From: Sphingomonas sp. CCH9-E2
Lineage (GTDB): Bacteria; Pseudomonadota; Alphaproteobacteria; Sphingomonadales; Sphingomonadaceae
Direction: 5' to 3'
Length of the DNA stretch: 12,814 bases
NCBI RefSeq assembly: GCF_001557215.1
Contig: NZ_LSJM01000233.1
Span: 1 to 12,814, forward strand
The notes under the pieces are model-generated. The model did no database searches, was not told the DNA's origin, and saw only the letters and a list, made by a program, of their open reading frames with translations. A program made the translations under genes and the position numbers. Positions 1 through 5,318 of this stretch are shown piece by piece. Each line of letters starts with the position of its first letter. Within the stretch, counting starts at the first letter, position 1.

Positions 1-203
1 CTTTCATGGTCCAGACTATCATAGTCTCTGGGCCACTCAGCGGGGGGCAGATCAAGGCGTTGGGCAAGACCGGTCGGGAAAGCCATCAAGCGCGGCAGCA
101 GGAGGTAGCTTCCGGCAAGTACAAGCACGCAGAAGACGATGGCCACCGCGGCCCGCCGGATGATTTTGCGCTGCTCGGCCTCTAAGTCCGTCACCTTCTC
201 CAT
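1..203 (-). CDS. Membrane protein, N-terminal part (cut by window edge)
   Basis: The gene runs leftwards off the window; only the first 67 codons are visible. The ATG at 203-201 lies 3 nt after the stop of the MerR gene, so the two are almost certainly co-transcribed and perhaps translationally coupled. The visible part has a charged N-terminus (MEKVTDLEAEQRKIIRR), one hydrophobic segment at about residues 18-37 (AVAIVFCVLVLAGSYLLLP), then FPTGLAQRL and a polar stretch (EWPRDYDSLDHE). The layout fits an inner-membrane protein with a cytoplasmic N-terminus. I do not recognise the family securely; a MAPEG-like small membrane protein crossed my mind because of the LLPRLMAFPTGLAQRL segment, but the following residues do not support it. 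The overlapping frame over 52-258 is a shadow. The reading frame is convincing because of the start spacing and membrane segment; function is unknown. Confidence 0.6.
   Translation of the reverse strand, partial: MEKVTDLEAEQRKIIRRAAVAIVFCVLVLAGSYLLLPRLMAFPTGLAQRLDLPPAEWPRDYDSLDHE
13..27. repeat. Perfect 15-bp palindrome near the left edge
   Basis: AGACTAT and ATAGTCT flank a single central C, forming a perfect 7+1+7 inverted repeat. It lies inside the truncated minus-strand reading frame, where it encodes the polar stretch after the membrane segment. It could be an operator, a recombination or insertion junction, or a coincidence of coding sequence. Confidence 0.5.
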
Positions 204-206
204 GGA

Positions 207-626
207 TCAGGCCTCGACCGATAGTTCCGCGCCGGCAATTGCTTCGATCACGCGGCAATCGCCCGCGCGACCGCCCTCGCAGGAAACAGCGACCTCCGCG
301 AGCGCATCGCGCAGCGTCTCAAGCTGTGCGATGCGCATTTCGATATCCCGTAGATGGCGGCGTGCAATTGCCGCCGCCTCGGCGCAGTCGCGTTCCGGCT
401 CGTCGGCGAGCGCAAGGAGCGAGCGGATCTCCTCGACTGAGAAGCCAAGGCCACGGCCATGTCGGATGAAGGCAAGGCGGCGCACGTCCGCGGCGCCATA
501 GGTGCGCCGTCCCGAGGCGGTCCGCAGGGCGCGCGGGAGGAGACCAATATCCTCATAGAAGCGGATCGTGTTGACCTTGGTTCCGGTCCGCCTCGCCAGA
601 TCACCGATTGCCAGCAGCTTGGTCAT
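207..626 (-). CDS. MerR-family metal-responsive regulator
   Basis: A 139-residue transcription activator of the MerR family; the length is typical of metal sensors of this family. The N-terminal winged helix-turn-helix is clear: IGDLARRTGTKVNTIRFYEDIGLLP (read as IGDLARR, TIRFYEDIGLLP) at about residues 7-31, then RRTYGAADVRRLAFIR and LGFSVEEIRSLL. A long dimerisation helix covers about 85-115. Cysteines at 81, 116 and 124 occupy the positions used for metal by MerR, PbrR, CadR and ZntR (about 79-82, 112-117 and 119-126). This implies a soft divalent ion such as Pb, Cd, Zn or Hg, but the ion cannot be read from sequence. It diverges from the methyltransferase gene, and the operator between them overlaps its own upstream region, so autoregulation is likely. 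A near-identical operator precedes the CDF gene. The neighbouring PbrT-type permease makes a PbrR-like role plausible. Confidence 0.93.
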   Translation of the reverse strand: MTKLLAIGDLARRTGTKVNTIRFYEDIGLLPRALRTASGRRTYGAADVRRLAFIRHGRGLGFSVEEIRSLLALADEPERDCAEAAAIARRHLRDIEMRIAQLETLRDALAEVAVSCEGGRAGDCRVIEAIAGAELSVEA

Positions 627-631
627 GCCTC

Positions 632-662
632 TTGATCCTCCAGTTACTGGAGATTGTATAGC
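632..662 (+). promoter_or_regulatory. MerR-type promoter/operator of the methyltransferase gene
   Basis: A -35 box TTGATC (632-637) and a -10 box TATAGC (657-662) are separated by 19 bp, the over-long spacer typical of MerR-activated promoters. The spacer holds the perfect dyad CTCCAGTTACTGGAG (638-652). The -10 box ends only 6 bp before the ATG at 669, so transcription should start at or next to the initiation codon. Confidence 0.87.
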
Positions 663-668
663 TTATCC

Positions 669-1355
669 ATGTCCAAACCCGAAAAAACAGTCTCAGCCGA
701 TGAGCGCTTCACGCCCGCGCTCGGGCGAGCCGGACTGACCGGCGCCTATGATTTCGCCATCAGGCTGCTAACGCGCGAGCGGCTGTGGCGAACCGCGCTC
801 CTTGGGCAAGTGGCGCCGCGCAACGGCGAGACTATCCTCGATGTCGGCTGCGGCACGGGCAGCTTTGCGCTTCTGATGAAAGGTCGGGCTCCGGATGCCC
901 GGATCATAGGGCTCGACCCTGATGCGGACGTTCTTCATCGCGCCGAAGCCAAGGCGAGAAGGGCAGGCGTGGAGATTGAGTGGCGCCAAGGCTTTGCAAG
1001 CGATGCGGCAACCTTGGGCGCACGCTTCGACAAGACCGTCTCGAGCCTCGTCTTTCATCAGGTTCCCTTGGCTGGAAAGCGAAGCGGGATTGCAGCGATG
1101 GCCGCAGCGCTGAAGCCCGGCGGGGAACTTCACATCGCTGACTATGCGGCGCAAACATCGCCACTGATGCGCTCGCTGTTCCGGCTGACCGTGCAGCGTC
1201 TCGATGGTTTCGCCGATACCCAGCCCAATGCCGAGGGCGCGATCGAGGCCATTCTTGCCGATTTGGCAGGCGGACCGGTAGCCCCCCTGCGAGCGATCCC
1301 GACGCTCACCGGCGCGATCAGCTTGTTCCTCCTCCAGGCTCCCAAAAACCTATAA
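669..1355 (+). CDS. Class I SAM-dependent methyltransferase
   Basis: A 228-residue Rossmann-fold methyltransferase. The SAM-binding motif I is LDVGCGTG at residues 57-64, followed by an acidic motif II (IIGLDPDADVLHRAE) and a post-motif LKPGGELHIADY near residue 155-165, resembling the UbiE/Coq5 type. The only cysteine is in motif I, so it is not ArsM, which needs several conserved cysteines for arsenite. I chose ATG 669 rather than the in-frame TTG at 654, because the TTG lies within the promoter spacer and would not be transcribed. No Shine-Dalgarno sequence is possible in such a short leader. The MerR-type promoter immediately upstream places the gene in a metal regulon. The substrate is unknown: a metal or metalloid species, a small thiol, or a quinone or other cell component are all possible. 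Confidence 0.87.
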   Translation: MSKPEKTVSADERFTPALGRAGLTGAYDFAIRLLTRERLWRTALLGQVAPRNGETILDVGCGTGSFALLMKGRAPDARIIGLDPDADVLHRAEAKARRAGVEIEWRQGFASDAATLGARFDKTVSSLVFHQVPLAGKRSGIAAMAAALKPGGELHIADYAAQTSPLMRSLFRLTVQRLDGFADTQPNAEGAIEAILADLAGGPVAPLRAIPTLTGAISLFLLQAPKNL

Positions 1356-1377
1356 CGCGAACCATTTGCAGAAATGC

Positions 1378-1408
1378 TTGCTTCTACAGTTACTGGAGGT
1401 TGTAGAAG
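1378..1408 (+). promoter_or_regulatory. Second MerR-type promoter/operator, ahead of the CDF gene
   Basis: A -35 box TTGCTT (1378-1383) and a -10 box TAGAAG (1403-1408) are 19 bp apart. The spacer CTACAGTTACTGGAGGTTG matches the first promoter's spacer at 17 of 19 positions, which points to the same regulator. The -10 box ends 6 bp before the ATG at 1415, again giving a leaderless or nearly leaderless mRNA. An additional perfect 9-bp outer dyad (1380-1388 and 1401-1409) encloses the operator. The -10 is a poorer match to consensus than in the first promoter. Confidence 0.82.
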
Positions 1409-1414
1409 CAGCAC

Positions 1415-2059
1415 ATGGCAGATTCGGATGAAGCAAGCGGCTGTGGCTGCACTGGGGACAGCGCGCGCGCGGAGAAGGATCCGGCCTACCGGCGTGCGCT
1501 CTGGATCGTCGTGCTCCTCAATCTCGGCTTCGGCGCATGCGAGATCGTCGGCGGCTTTATCGCCGACAGCCAGGCGCTCAAGGCCGACTCGCTCGATTTC
1601 ATCGGCGACGGGACGATCACGCTGGTAGGCCTCATCGCGCTCGGCTGGACCGCCGCAGCGCGCGCCCGGGTCGCGCTTGTGCAGGGCATATTCCTGTTGA
1701 CGCTGGGGCTTGGCGTGATCGGCGTCGCTCTTTGGCGTGCCTTGACCGCGGTCCCGCCCGAGGCCGATCTGATGGGCGCTCTCGGCGTCGTAGCACTCAT
1801 CGTGAACGTGACCTCGGCATTCGTACTCTCGCGGTTTCGCGAAGGCGATGCAAATGTGCGAGCGGTCTGGCTGTTCAGCCGCAACGATGCGCTCGCCAAT
1901 GTCGCGGTCATTGTGGCTGCTGGGCTTGTCGCGTGGACGGACAGCGCCTGGCCCGACCTTGCGGTTGCCTCGGTAATCGCGGTCCTCTTCCTTCACTCCG
2001 CCTATGAAATCCTCCGCGGCGCGCGTACCGAGCTGCGCGAGTTGACGCAGACGGCTTGA
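1415..2059 (+). CDS. CDF-family cation transporter (exporter)
   Basis: A 214-residue inner-membrane protein of the cation diffusion facilitator family, expected to export divalent metal from the cytoplasm in exchange for protons. It has about six hydrophobic segments, and lacks the C-terminal cytoplasmic metal-sensing domain of longer CDF proteins such as CzcD. TM2 carries the signature KADSLDFIGD (acidic residues D58, D61, D65), and TM5 carries SRNDALANVAV (N157, D158). In classical Zn transporters these positions are HxxxD motifs, so the metal site is a variant. The N-terminus has a CGC pair (C10, C12) that could pick up a soft metal ion. The start is ATG 1415, set by the promoter immediately upstream. 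Its stop overlaps or abuts the start region of the cytochrome c/FTR1 gene, so the two form an operon. The metal is not predictable; Pb, Cd, Zn, Co or Hg are candidates. Confidence 0.9.
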   Translation: MADSDEASGCGCTGDSARAEKDPAYRRALWIVVLLNLGFGACEIVGGFIADSQALKADSLDFIGDGTITLVGLIALGWTAAARARVALVQGIFLLTLGLGVIGVALWRALTAVPPEADLMGALGVVALIVNVTSAFVLSRFREGDANVRAVWLFSRNDALANVAVIVAAGLVAWTDSAWPDLAVASVIAVLFLHSAYEILRGARTELRELTQTA

Positions 2060-2076
2060 TCTTTGGAGTTCACTGC

Positions 2077-4020
2077 GTGGTCCTGCTTTTCCGTCTTCGC
2101 CTGTTCACTCTTCTTCTTGCAGCGCTGGGCGGCATCATGCTCTCTCCGGTAGCTGCGCGAGCGCAAGGCGGCGAGGTTCAGACCATTTGGCGGCTTCTCG
2201 ACTATGTGGCTGTCGACTATGCCGGAGCAGTGTCGGGCGGCCGCGTCACGAGCACGAATGAATATGCTGAGATGACCGAATTCTCGGCGACGATCCGGAC
2301 CGGCATCGCGGCCCTTCCTTCGAAGCCCGGACGGGCCAGGCTGATCGGCGAGGCCCAGGGGCTTGAGGCCGCCATCGCTTCAAAGGCAGCGCCGGAAGTG
2401 GTGGCGCAGAAGGCGCGAGCCTTGGCGAGTGATCTGCTGGCCGCCTATCCGGTGCCACTTGCGCCCGCCAAGGCGCCCGATCCTGCACGCGGCAGGGCGC
2501 TCTACGCCGAGAATTGCGCGAGCTGCCACGGCGCCAAGGGCGACGGCCGCGGTCCGCAGGCGGTTGGAATGGATCCGCCGCCGATCGCCTTCACCGACGC
2601 TGAGCGTGCGCGCAAACGCAGCCTGTTCGCGCTCTATCAGGTGATCGATCAAGGGCTCGACGGCACGGCCATGCAGAGCTTTTCGCATCTGCCATCGGAA
2701 GACCGCTGGGCGCTTGCAGCCTATGTCGGTGGTTTCGCGTTCAAGGACGCGGCGGCGGGCGAGCGCATGTGGAAGAGCAACGCCGCCCTGCGCCAGCGTT
2801 TCCCCGATCTCCAGGCCTTCACCAGCATGACGCCGGAGGAACTCGGCCGCGCTATAGGGCAGAATAAGGCGGATGCCGTCGTCGCTTACCTGCGCATGAA
2901 CCCGCAGGCACTCAGCATGCCGACACCCGCATCGCTCGCGGTCGCACGCGAGAAGCTTTCACAAAGCCTCACCGCCTATCGCGCGGGCGACAGGCGCAAC
3001 GCCGAGCGGCTTGCACTCTCGGCCTATCTCGATGGGTTCGAGCCGGTGGAGCCGATCCTCACTGCCCGCGACGCGACACTGATGGCGCGCATCGAGGGCG
3101 CGATGGGGGAATTCCGGACCGCGATCGGTCGCGGTGAGCCGGCAGAGGTACTCGCCGACAAGGTCGCCGTGATCGAGGGTCTGTTCGCAGACGCAGAGAC
3201 CGTGCTGTCGCCCGATGCGGCGAGCGACGTCTCGACCTTCATCGGCGCACTCACCATTTTGCTGCGCGAAGGGCTCGAGGCGCTGCTGATCGTCGTCGCG
3301 ATGATCGCCTTCCTCCGCAAGGCCGACCGGCCGGAAGTTCTGCCCTTTGTTCATGGCGGCTGGATCGCCGCGCTCGTTGCGGGCGGCGCGACCTGGGCGG
3401 TTGCGACCTATGCGATCTCGATCAGCGGCGCGAGCCGCGAACTGACCGAAGGGTTCGGCTCACTCTTCGCGGCGGTGGTGCTGGTCTCTGTGGGCATCTG
3501 GATGCACGGCAAGTCGCATGCCGAAAGCTGGCAACGCTATATCCGCGAAGCGCTCGGCAAGGCGTTGTCGCGACGCTCGGCCTGGTTCCTGTTCGGACTC
3601 GCCTTTCTCGTCGTCTATCGAGAGGCGTTCGAGACGATCCTGTTCTTCGCGGCGCTGGCGGCGCAAGGGCGCGGCGGCGTCATCGCGGCAGGTGCTGCAA
3701 CCGCGGTCGCGGCGCTCGCCGTGGTTGCCTGGGCAATGCTGCGTTACAGCCGCGTGCTGCCGATCGGGAAATTCTTCGCCTACAGCTCGGTGCTCGTCGC
3801 CATCCTGGCAGTGGTGCTCGCCGGCAAGGGCACGGCCGCGCTCCAGGAGGCCGGGCTCATCGACATCACGCCGGTCGCGCATGTGCCGAGGTTGTCGATG
3901 CTCGGCATCTTCCCCTCATTGCAACCGCTGCTGCTCCAACTTCTCGCGCTCGCGATCCTGTGTGTTGGATTCTGGTATAATGGTCGAAGGCATGCGACAG
4001 GCACCGCCGCGGCCGAGTAG
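2077..4020 (+). CDS. pbrT: Cytochrome c/FTR1 family permease, PbrT-like
   Basis: A 647-residue fusion of a periplasmic c-type cytochrome and an FTR1-type iron/lead permease. A signal peptide (about residues 1-29, ending AARA) is followed by a periplasmic region with the haem site CASCH at C147-C150-H151; M in GTAMQSF downstream is a likely axial ligand. After a helical linker, a membrane domain of about seven segments begins near residue 390. It has the two FTR1 motifs, REGLE (397-401) and REAFE (515-519), whose acidic residues carry the metal ion. PbrT of Cupriavidus is the best-known relative and takes up Pb(II); other relatives take up iron. I prefer GTG 2077, which has GGAG 8 nt upstream and yields a clean signal peptide, over TTG 2056, which overlaps the CDF stop. 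No separate promoter is visible, so it is probably transcribed with the CDF gene from the MerR-type promoter. The symbol is given by similarity and context; iron uptake is the main alternative. Confidence 0.88.
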   Translation: MVLLFRLRLFTLLLAALGGIMLSPVAARAQGGEVQTIWRLLDYVAVDYAGAVSGGRVTSTNEYAEMTEFSATIRTGIAALPSKPGRARLIGEAQGLEAAIASKAAPEVVAQKARALASDLLAAYPVPLAPAKAPDPARGRALYAENCASCHGAKGDGRGPQAVGMDPPPIAFTDAERARKRSLFALYQVIDQGLDGTAMQSFSHLPSEDRWALAAYVGGFAFKDAAAGERMWKSNAALRQRFPDLQAFTSMTPEELGRAIGQNKADAVVAYLRMNPQALSMPTPASLAVAREKLSQSLTAYRAGDRRNAERLALSAYLDGFEPVEPILTARDATLMARIEGAMGEFRTAIGRGEPAEVLADKVAVIEGLFADAETVLSPDAASDVSTFIGALTILLREGLEALLIVVAMIAFLRKADRPEVLPFVHGGWIAALVAGGATWAVATYAISISGASRELTEGFGSLFAAVVLVSVGIWMHGKSHAESWQRYIREALGKALSRRSAWFLFGLAFLVVYREAFETILFFAALAAQGRGGVIAAGAATAVAALAVVAWAMLRYSRVLPIGKFFAYSSVLVAILAVVLAGKGTAALQEAGLIDITPVAHVPRLSMLGIFPSLQPLLLQLLALAILCVGFWYNGRRHATGTAAAE

Positions 4021-4047
4021 AAGCGTCCTGTGATGGCACCGCGTCGC

Positions 4048-4455
4048 TCAGCTAGCGTCCGCAGAAAGCGTCTCGATCAATGGGCATCCGGCATGCTCGC
4101 CTGCATCACAAGCGCGCACGACTTCATGAAGAACCTCTTCCATCCGCCGCAGATCGAAGAGCCGTGCGCGCACGCTTGCGAGATGCGCGGCGGCGATACC
4201 GCGCGCATCCGCGCATGACACCTCACCTGCAGCGGCAATCCCGATCAGTGCGCGGATCTCTTCAAGCGTAAAGCCGAGCTCGCGCGCACGGCGGATGAAG
4301 CGCAGCCGCCTGACATCGTCAGCATCATAGCTGCGATAGCGGCCCCGCCGGCTCGCCCTTGGCGTAAGGCCGATTCGCTCATAATAGCGGATCGTCTCGA
4401 TGTTGCAGCCAGCCTGGCGCGACAGTTCCCCAATCGCGATCATCTCTCCGCTCAC
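4048..4455 (-). CDS. merR: MerR-family regulator of the merT operon
   Basis: A 135-residue MerR-family activator/repressor. The winged helix-turn-helix spans about residues 6-70 (IGELSRQAG, TIRYYERIGLTPR, RSYDADDVRRLRFIRR, LGFTLEEIRALI). Cysteines at 81, 116 and 124 occupy the three metal-ligand positions of mercury-type MerR (C82, C117, C126), and the ending CPLIETL resembles MerR of mercury operons. I chose the GTG at 4455-4453 because GGAAGG lies 5 nt upstream; an internal ATG at 4443 (MIAIGEL) is a reasonable alternative. It is convergent with the permease gene (27 nt apart) and divergent from merT, with a symmetrical operator between, the classic merR-merT layout. Hg(II) is the likely ligand, but the C116-C124 spacing is one shorter than in Tn21/Tn501 MerR, so another soft metal is possible. 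Confidence 0.92.
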   Translation of the reverse strand: MSGEMIAIGELSRQAGCNIETIRYYERIGLTPRASRRGRYRSYDADDVRRLRFIRRARELGFTLEEIRALIGIAAAGEVSCADARGIAAAHLASVRARLFDLRRMEEVLHEVVRACDAGEHAGCPLIETLSADAS

Positions 4456-4478
4456 ACGTGCCTTCCGAAAATAATGGC

Positions 4479-4509
4479 TTGAGTCTGTAGCTACTACAGA
4501 CGGTATGAC
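4479..4509 (+). promoter_or_regulatory. Divergent MerR-type promoter/operator of merT
   Basis: The -35 box TTGAGT (4479-4484) and -10 box TATGAC (4504-4509) have a 19-bp spacer. A perfect 8+3+8 dyad (GTCTGTAG, CTA, CTACAGAC; 4483-4501) fills the spacer, as expected for a MerR operator. Its sequence differs from the two operators of the left module, so the two MerR proteins should have separate targets. Unlike the left-module promoters it leaves a roughly 24-nt leader containing AAGGAG (4527-4532). Confidence 0.9.
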
Positions 4510-4538
4510 CTCCTCATGACAGATTCAAGGAGTCGTTG

Positions 4539-4901
4539 ATGCGGACCGGTTCACGAGGCGGAGCGCGAACAAGTGGAGCGGTCCTGTTGACGCTCGGAGG
4601 CGTTACGGCCGCCTTTGGCGTGGCTGCTTGCTGCGCCTTGCCTTTCCTGTTCACGACTGTGGGGATCAGTGCCGCCTGGTTCGGCGGGATTGCGACGACG
4701 GCGGCCCCTTATCGCGATCTTCTGTTGTGGCTGAGCGCGCTCAGCCTTGCCGGAGGCACGCTCCTGCTCTGGCGGATGCAACGTTCTACCGCCACTTGTG
4801 ATTCAGAACGTGCCTGCACCCCGGTGTGGCTGCGCTTGATCCTCTTCATCGGGCTGCTCACCGGCGCGGCCCTGCTTTGGCTCGGCTATTCCTATGTCTG
4901 A
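4539..4901 (+). CDS. merT: MerT-family mercuric ion transport protein
   Basis: A 120-residue inner-membrane protein that, in the family, carries Hg(II) into the cytoplasm. It has three hydrophobic segments at about 13-36, 61-80 and 95-119. The vicinal pair C31-C32 in TM1 (GVAACCALPF) and a second pair C87 and C93 on the cytoplasmic loop match MerT's C24-C25 and C76-C82, including the six-residue spacing. The ATG at 4539 has AAGGAG 6 nt upstream and is preferred to the TTG at 4536. Expression is from the divergent MerR promoter. The following gene overlaps its 3' end by 8 nt. No merP or mercuric reductase gene is visible, so uptake would feed something other than local MerA, or an unlinked one. 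Confidence 0.88.
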   Translation: MRTGSRGGARTSGAVLLTLGGVTAAFGVAACCALPFLFTTVGISAAWFGGIATTAAPYRDLLLWLSALSLAGGTLLLWRMQRSTATCDSERACTPVWLRLILFIGLLTGAALLWLGYSYV

Positions 4902-5148
4902 GCAGGCGCCTCAGCTCGAATCGACGCTCACCTGTCCGCACTGCAACTTCGTGAAAACAGAGATCATGCCGACCAACGCATGCCAATATTTCTACGACTG
5001 CGCCGGTTGCGGTGCGGTCCTCCGGCCGAAGCATGGTGATTGCTGCGTCTTCTGTTCATTCGGCAGCATTCCTTGCCCACCGATCCAGCTTGAAGGCAGA
5101 AGCGCGGCCAGCTGTGGTGATGCGACAGCGCCGTTCTCCCATATTTGA
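4894..5148 (+). CDS. GDCCVxC-domain cysteine-rich protein
   Basis: An 84-residue soluble, probably cytoplasmic protein with ten cysteines (C14, C17, C30, C36, C39, C50, C51, C54, C61, C74). These form three CxxC pairs plus the family signature HGDCCVFCSFGS followed by PCPP. The family is known as GDCCVxC domain (seleno)protein because some members have selenocysteine at the first Cys of the signature; here both codons are TGC, so this is the Cys form. The MPTNACQYFYDC segment is also characteristic. The start ATG lies inside the end of merT (8-nt overlap), so it is translationally coupled to merT. The biochemical role is not established; given context it may accept, sequester or reduce a soft metal ion delivered by MerT. 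Family assignment is confident, function is not. Confidence 0.88.
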   Translation: MSEQAPQLESTLTCPHCNFVKTEIMPTNACQYFYDCAGCGAVLRPKHGDCCVFCSFGSIPCPPIQLEGRSAASCGDATAPFSHI

Positions 5149-5149
5149 G

Positions 5150-5168
5150 AGGTGGCGCCGCCTTTCTT
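5150..5168 (+). terminator. Possible weak terminator after the merT operon
   Basis: A short stem AGGTG/CGCCT (with one G-U pair) around GCGC, immediately after the stop codon, is followed by TTTCTT. The stem is only 5 bp and the T-run is interrupted, so termination would be weak. The rest of the gap to 5318 shows no gene or clear signal. Confidence 0.35.
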
Positions 5169-5318
5169 GGACCGTTTGGCGGCTGAGTTACGCTCATCCG
5201 GTTGTCGTTCATGCCGCCGTTCTGGTCATCAGAGCAGGGATCATGCCCCCTCCGAATCTGGAGCGCCCATCCGCCGGTGGGGCACTACCGCAGCTTGCTT
5301 GAATAGCGAGCCGCATAT

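Noticed and set aside
654..668. TTG start at 654 for the methyltransferase
   Set aside because: The codon is inside the spacer and -10 region of a well-formed MerR-type promoter and would not be transcribed; ATG 669 fits the predicted transcription start.
669..1355. Arsenite methyltransferase (ArsM)
   Set aside because: ArsM requires several conserved cysteines; the only cysteine here is the one in the SAM motif GCGTG.
1142..1996. Long minus-strand open frame opposite the CDF gene
   Set aside because: It is rich in Arg, Glu and His without domains, spans two good plus-strand genes and the promoter between them, and has the look of an antisense shadow in GC-rich DNA.
2056..2076. TTG 2056 as start of the cytochrome c/FTR1 gene
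   Set aside because: It overlaps the CDF stop and adds seven residues before the signal peptide; GTG 2077 has GGAG at the right distance and gives a normal signal peptide.
4894..5148. Selenocysteine codon in the GDCCVxC gene
   Set aside because: Both cysteine codons of the signature are TGC and no in-frame TGA occurs before the final stop, so no selenocysteine is needed.
5012..5302. Plus-strand open frame running past the GDCCVxC gene
   Set aside because: Out of frame with the recognised Cys-rich protein, no ribosome site, no family features.
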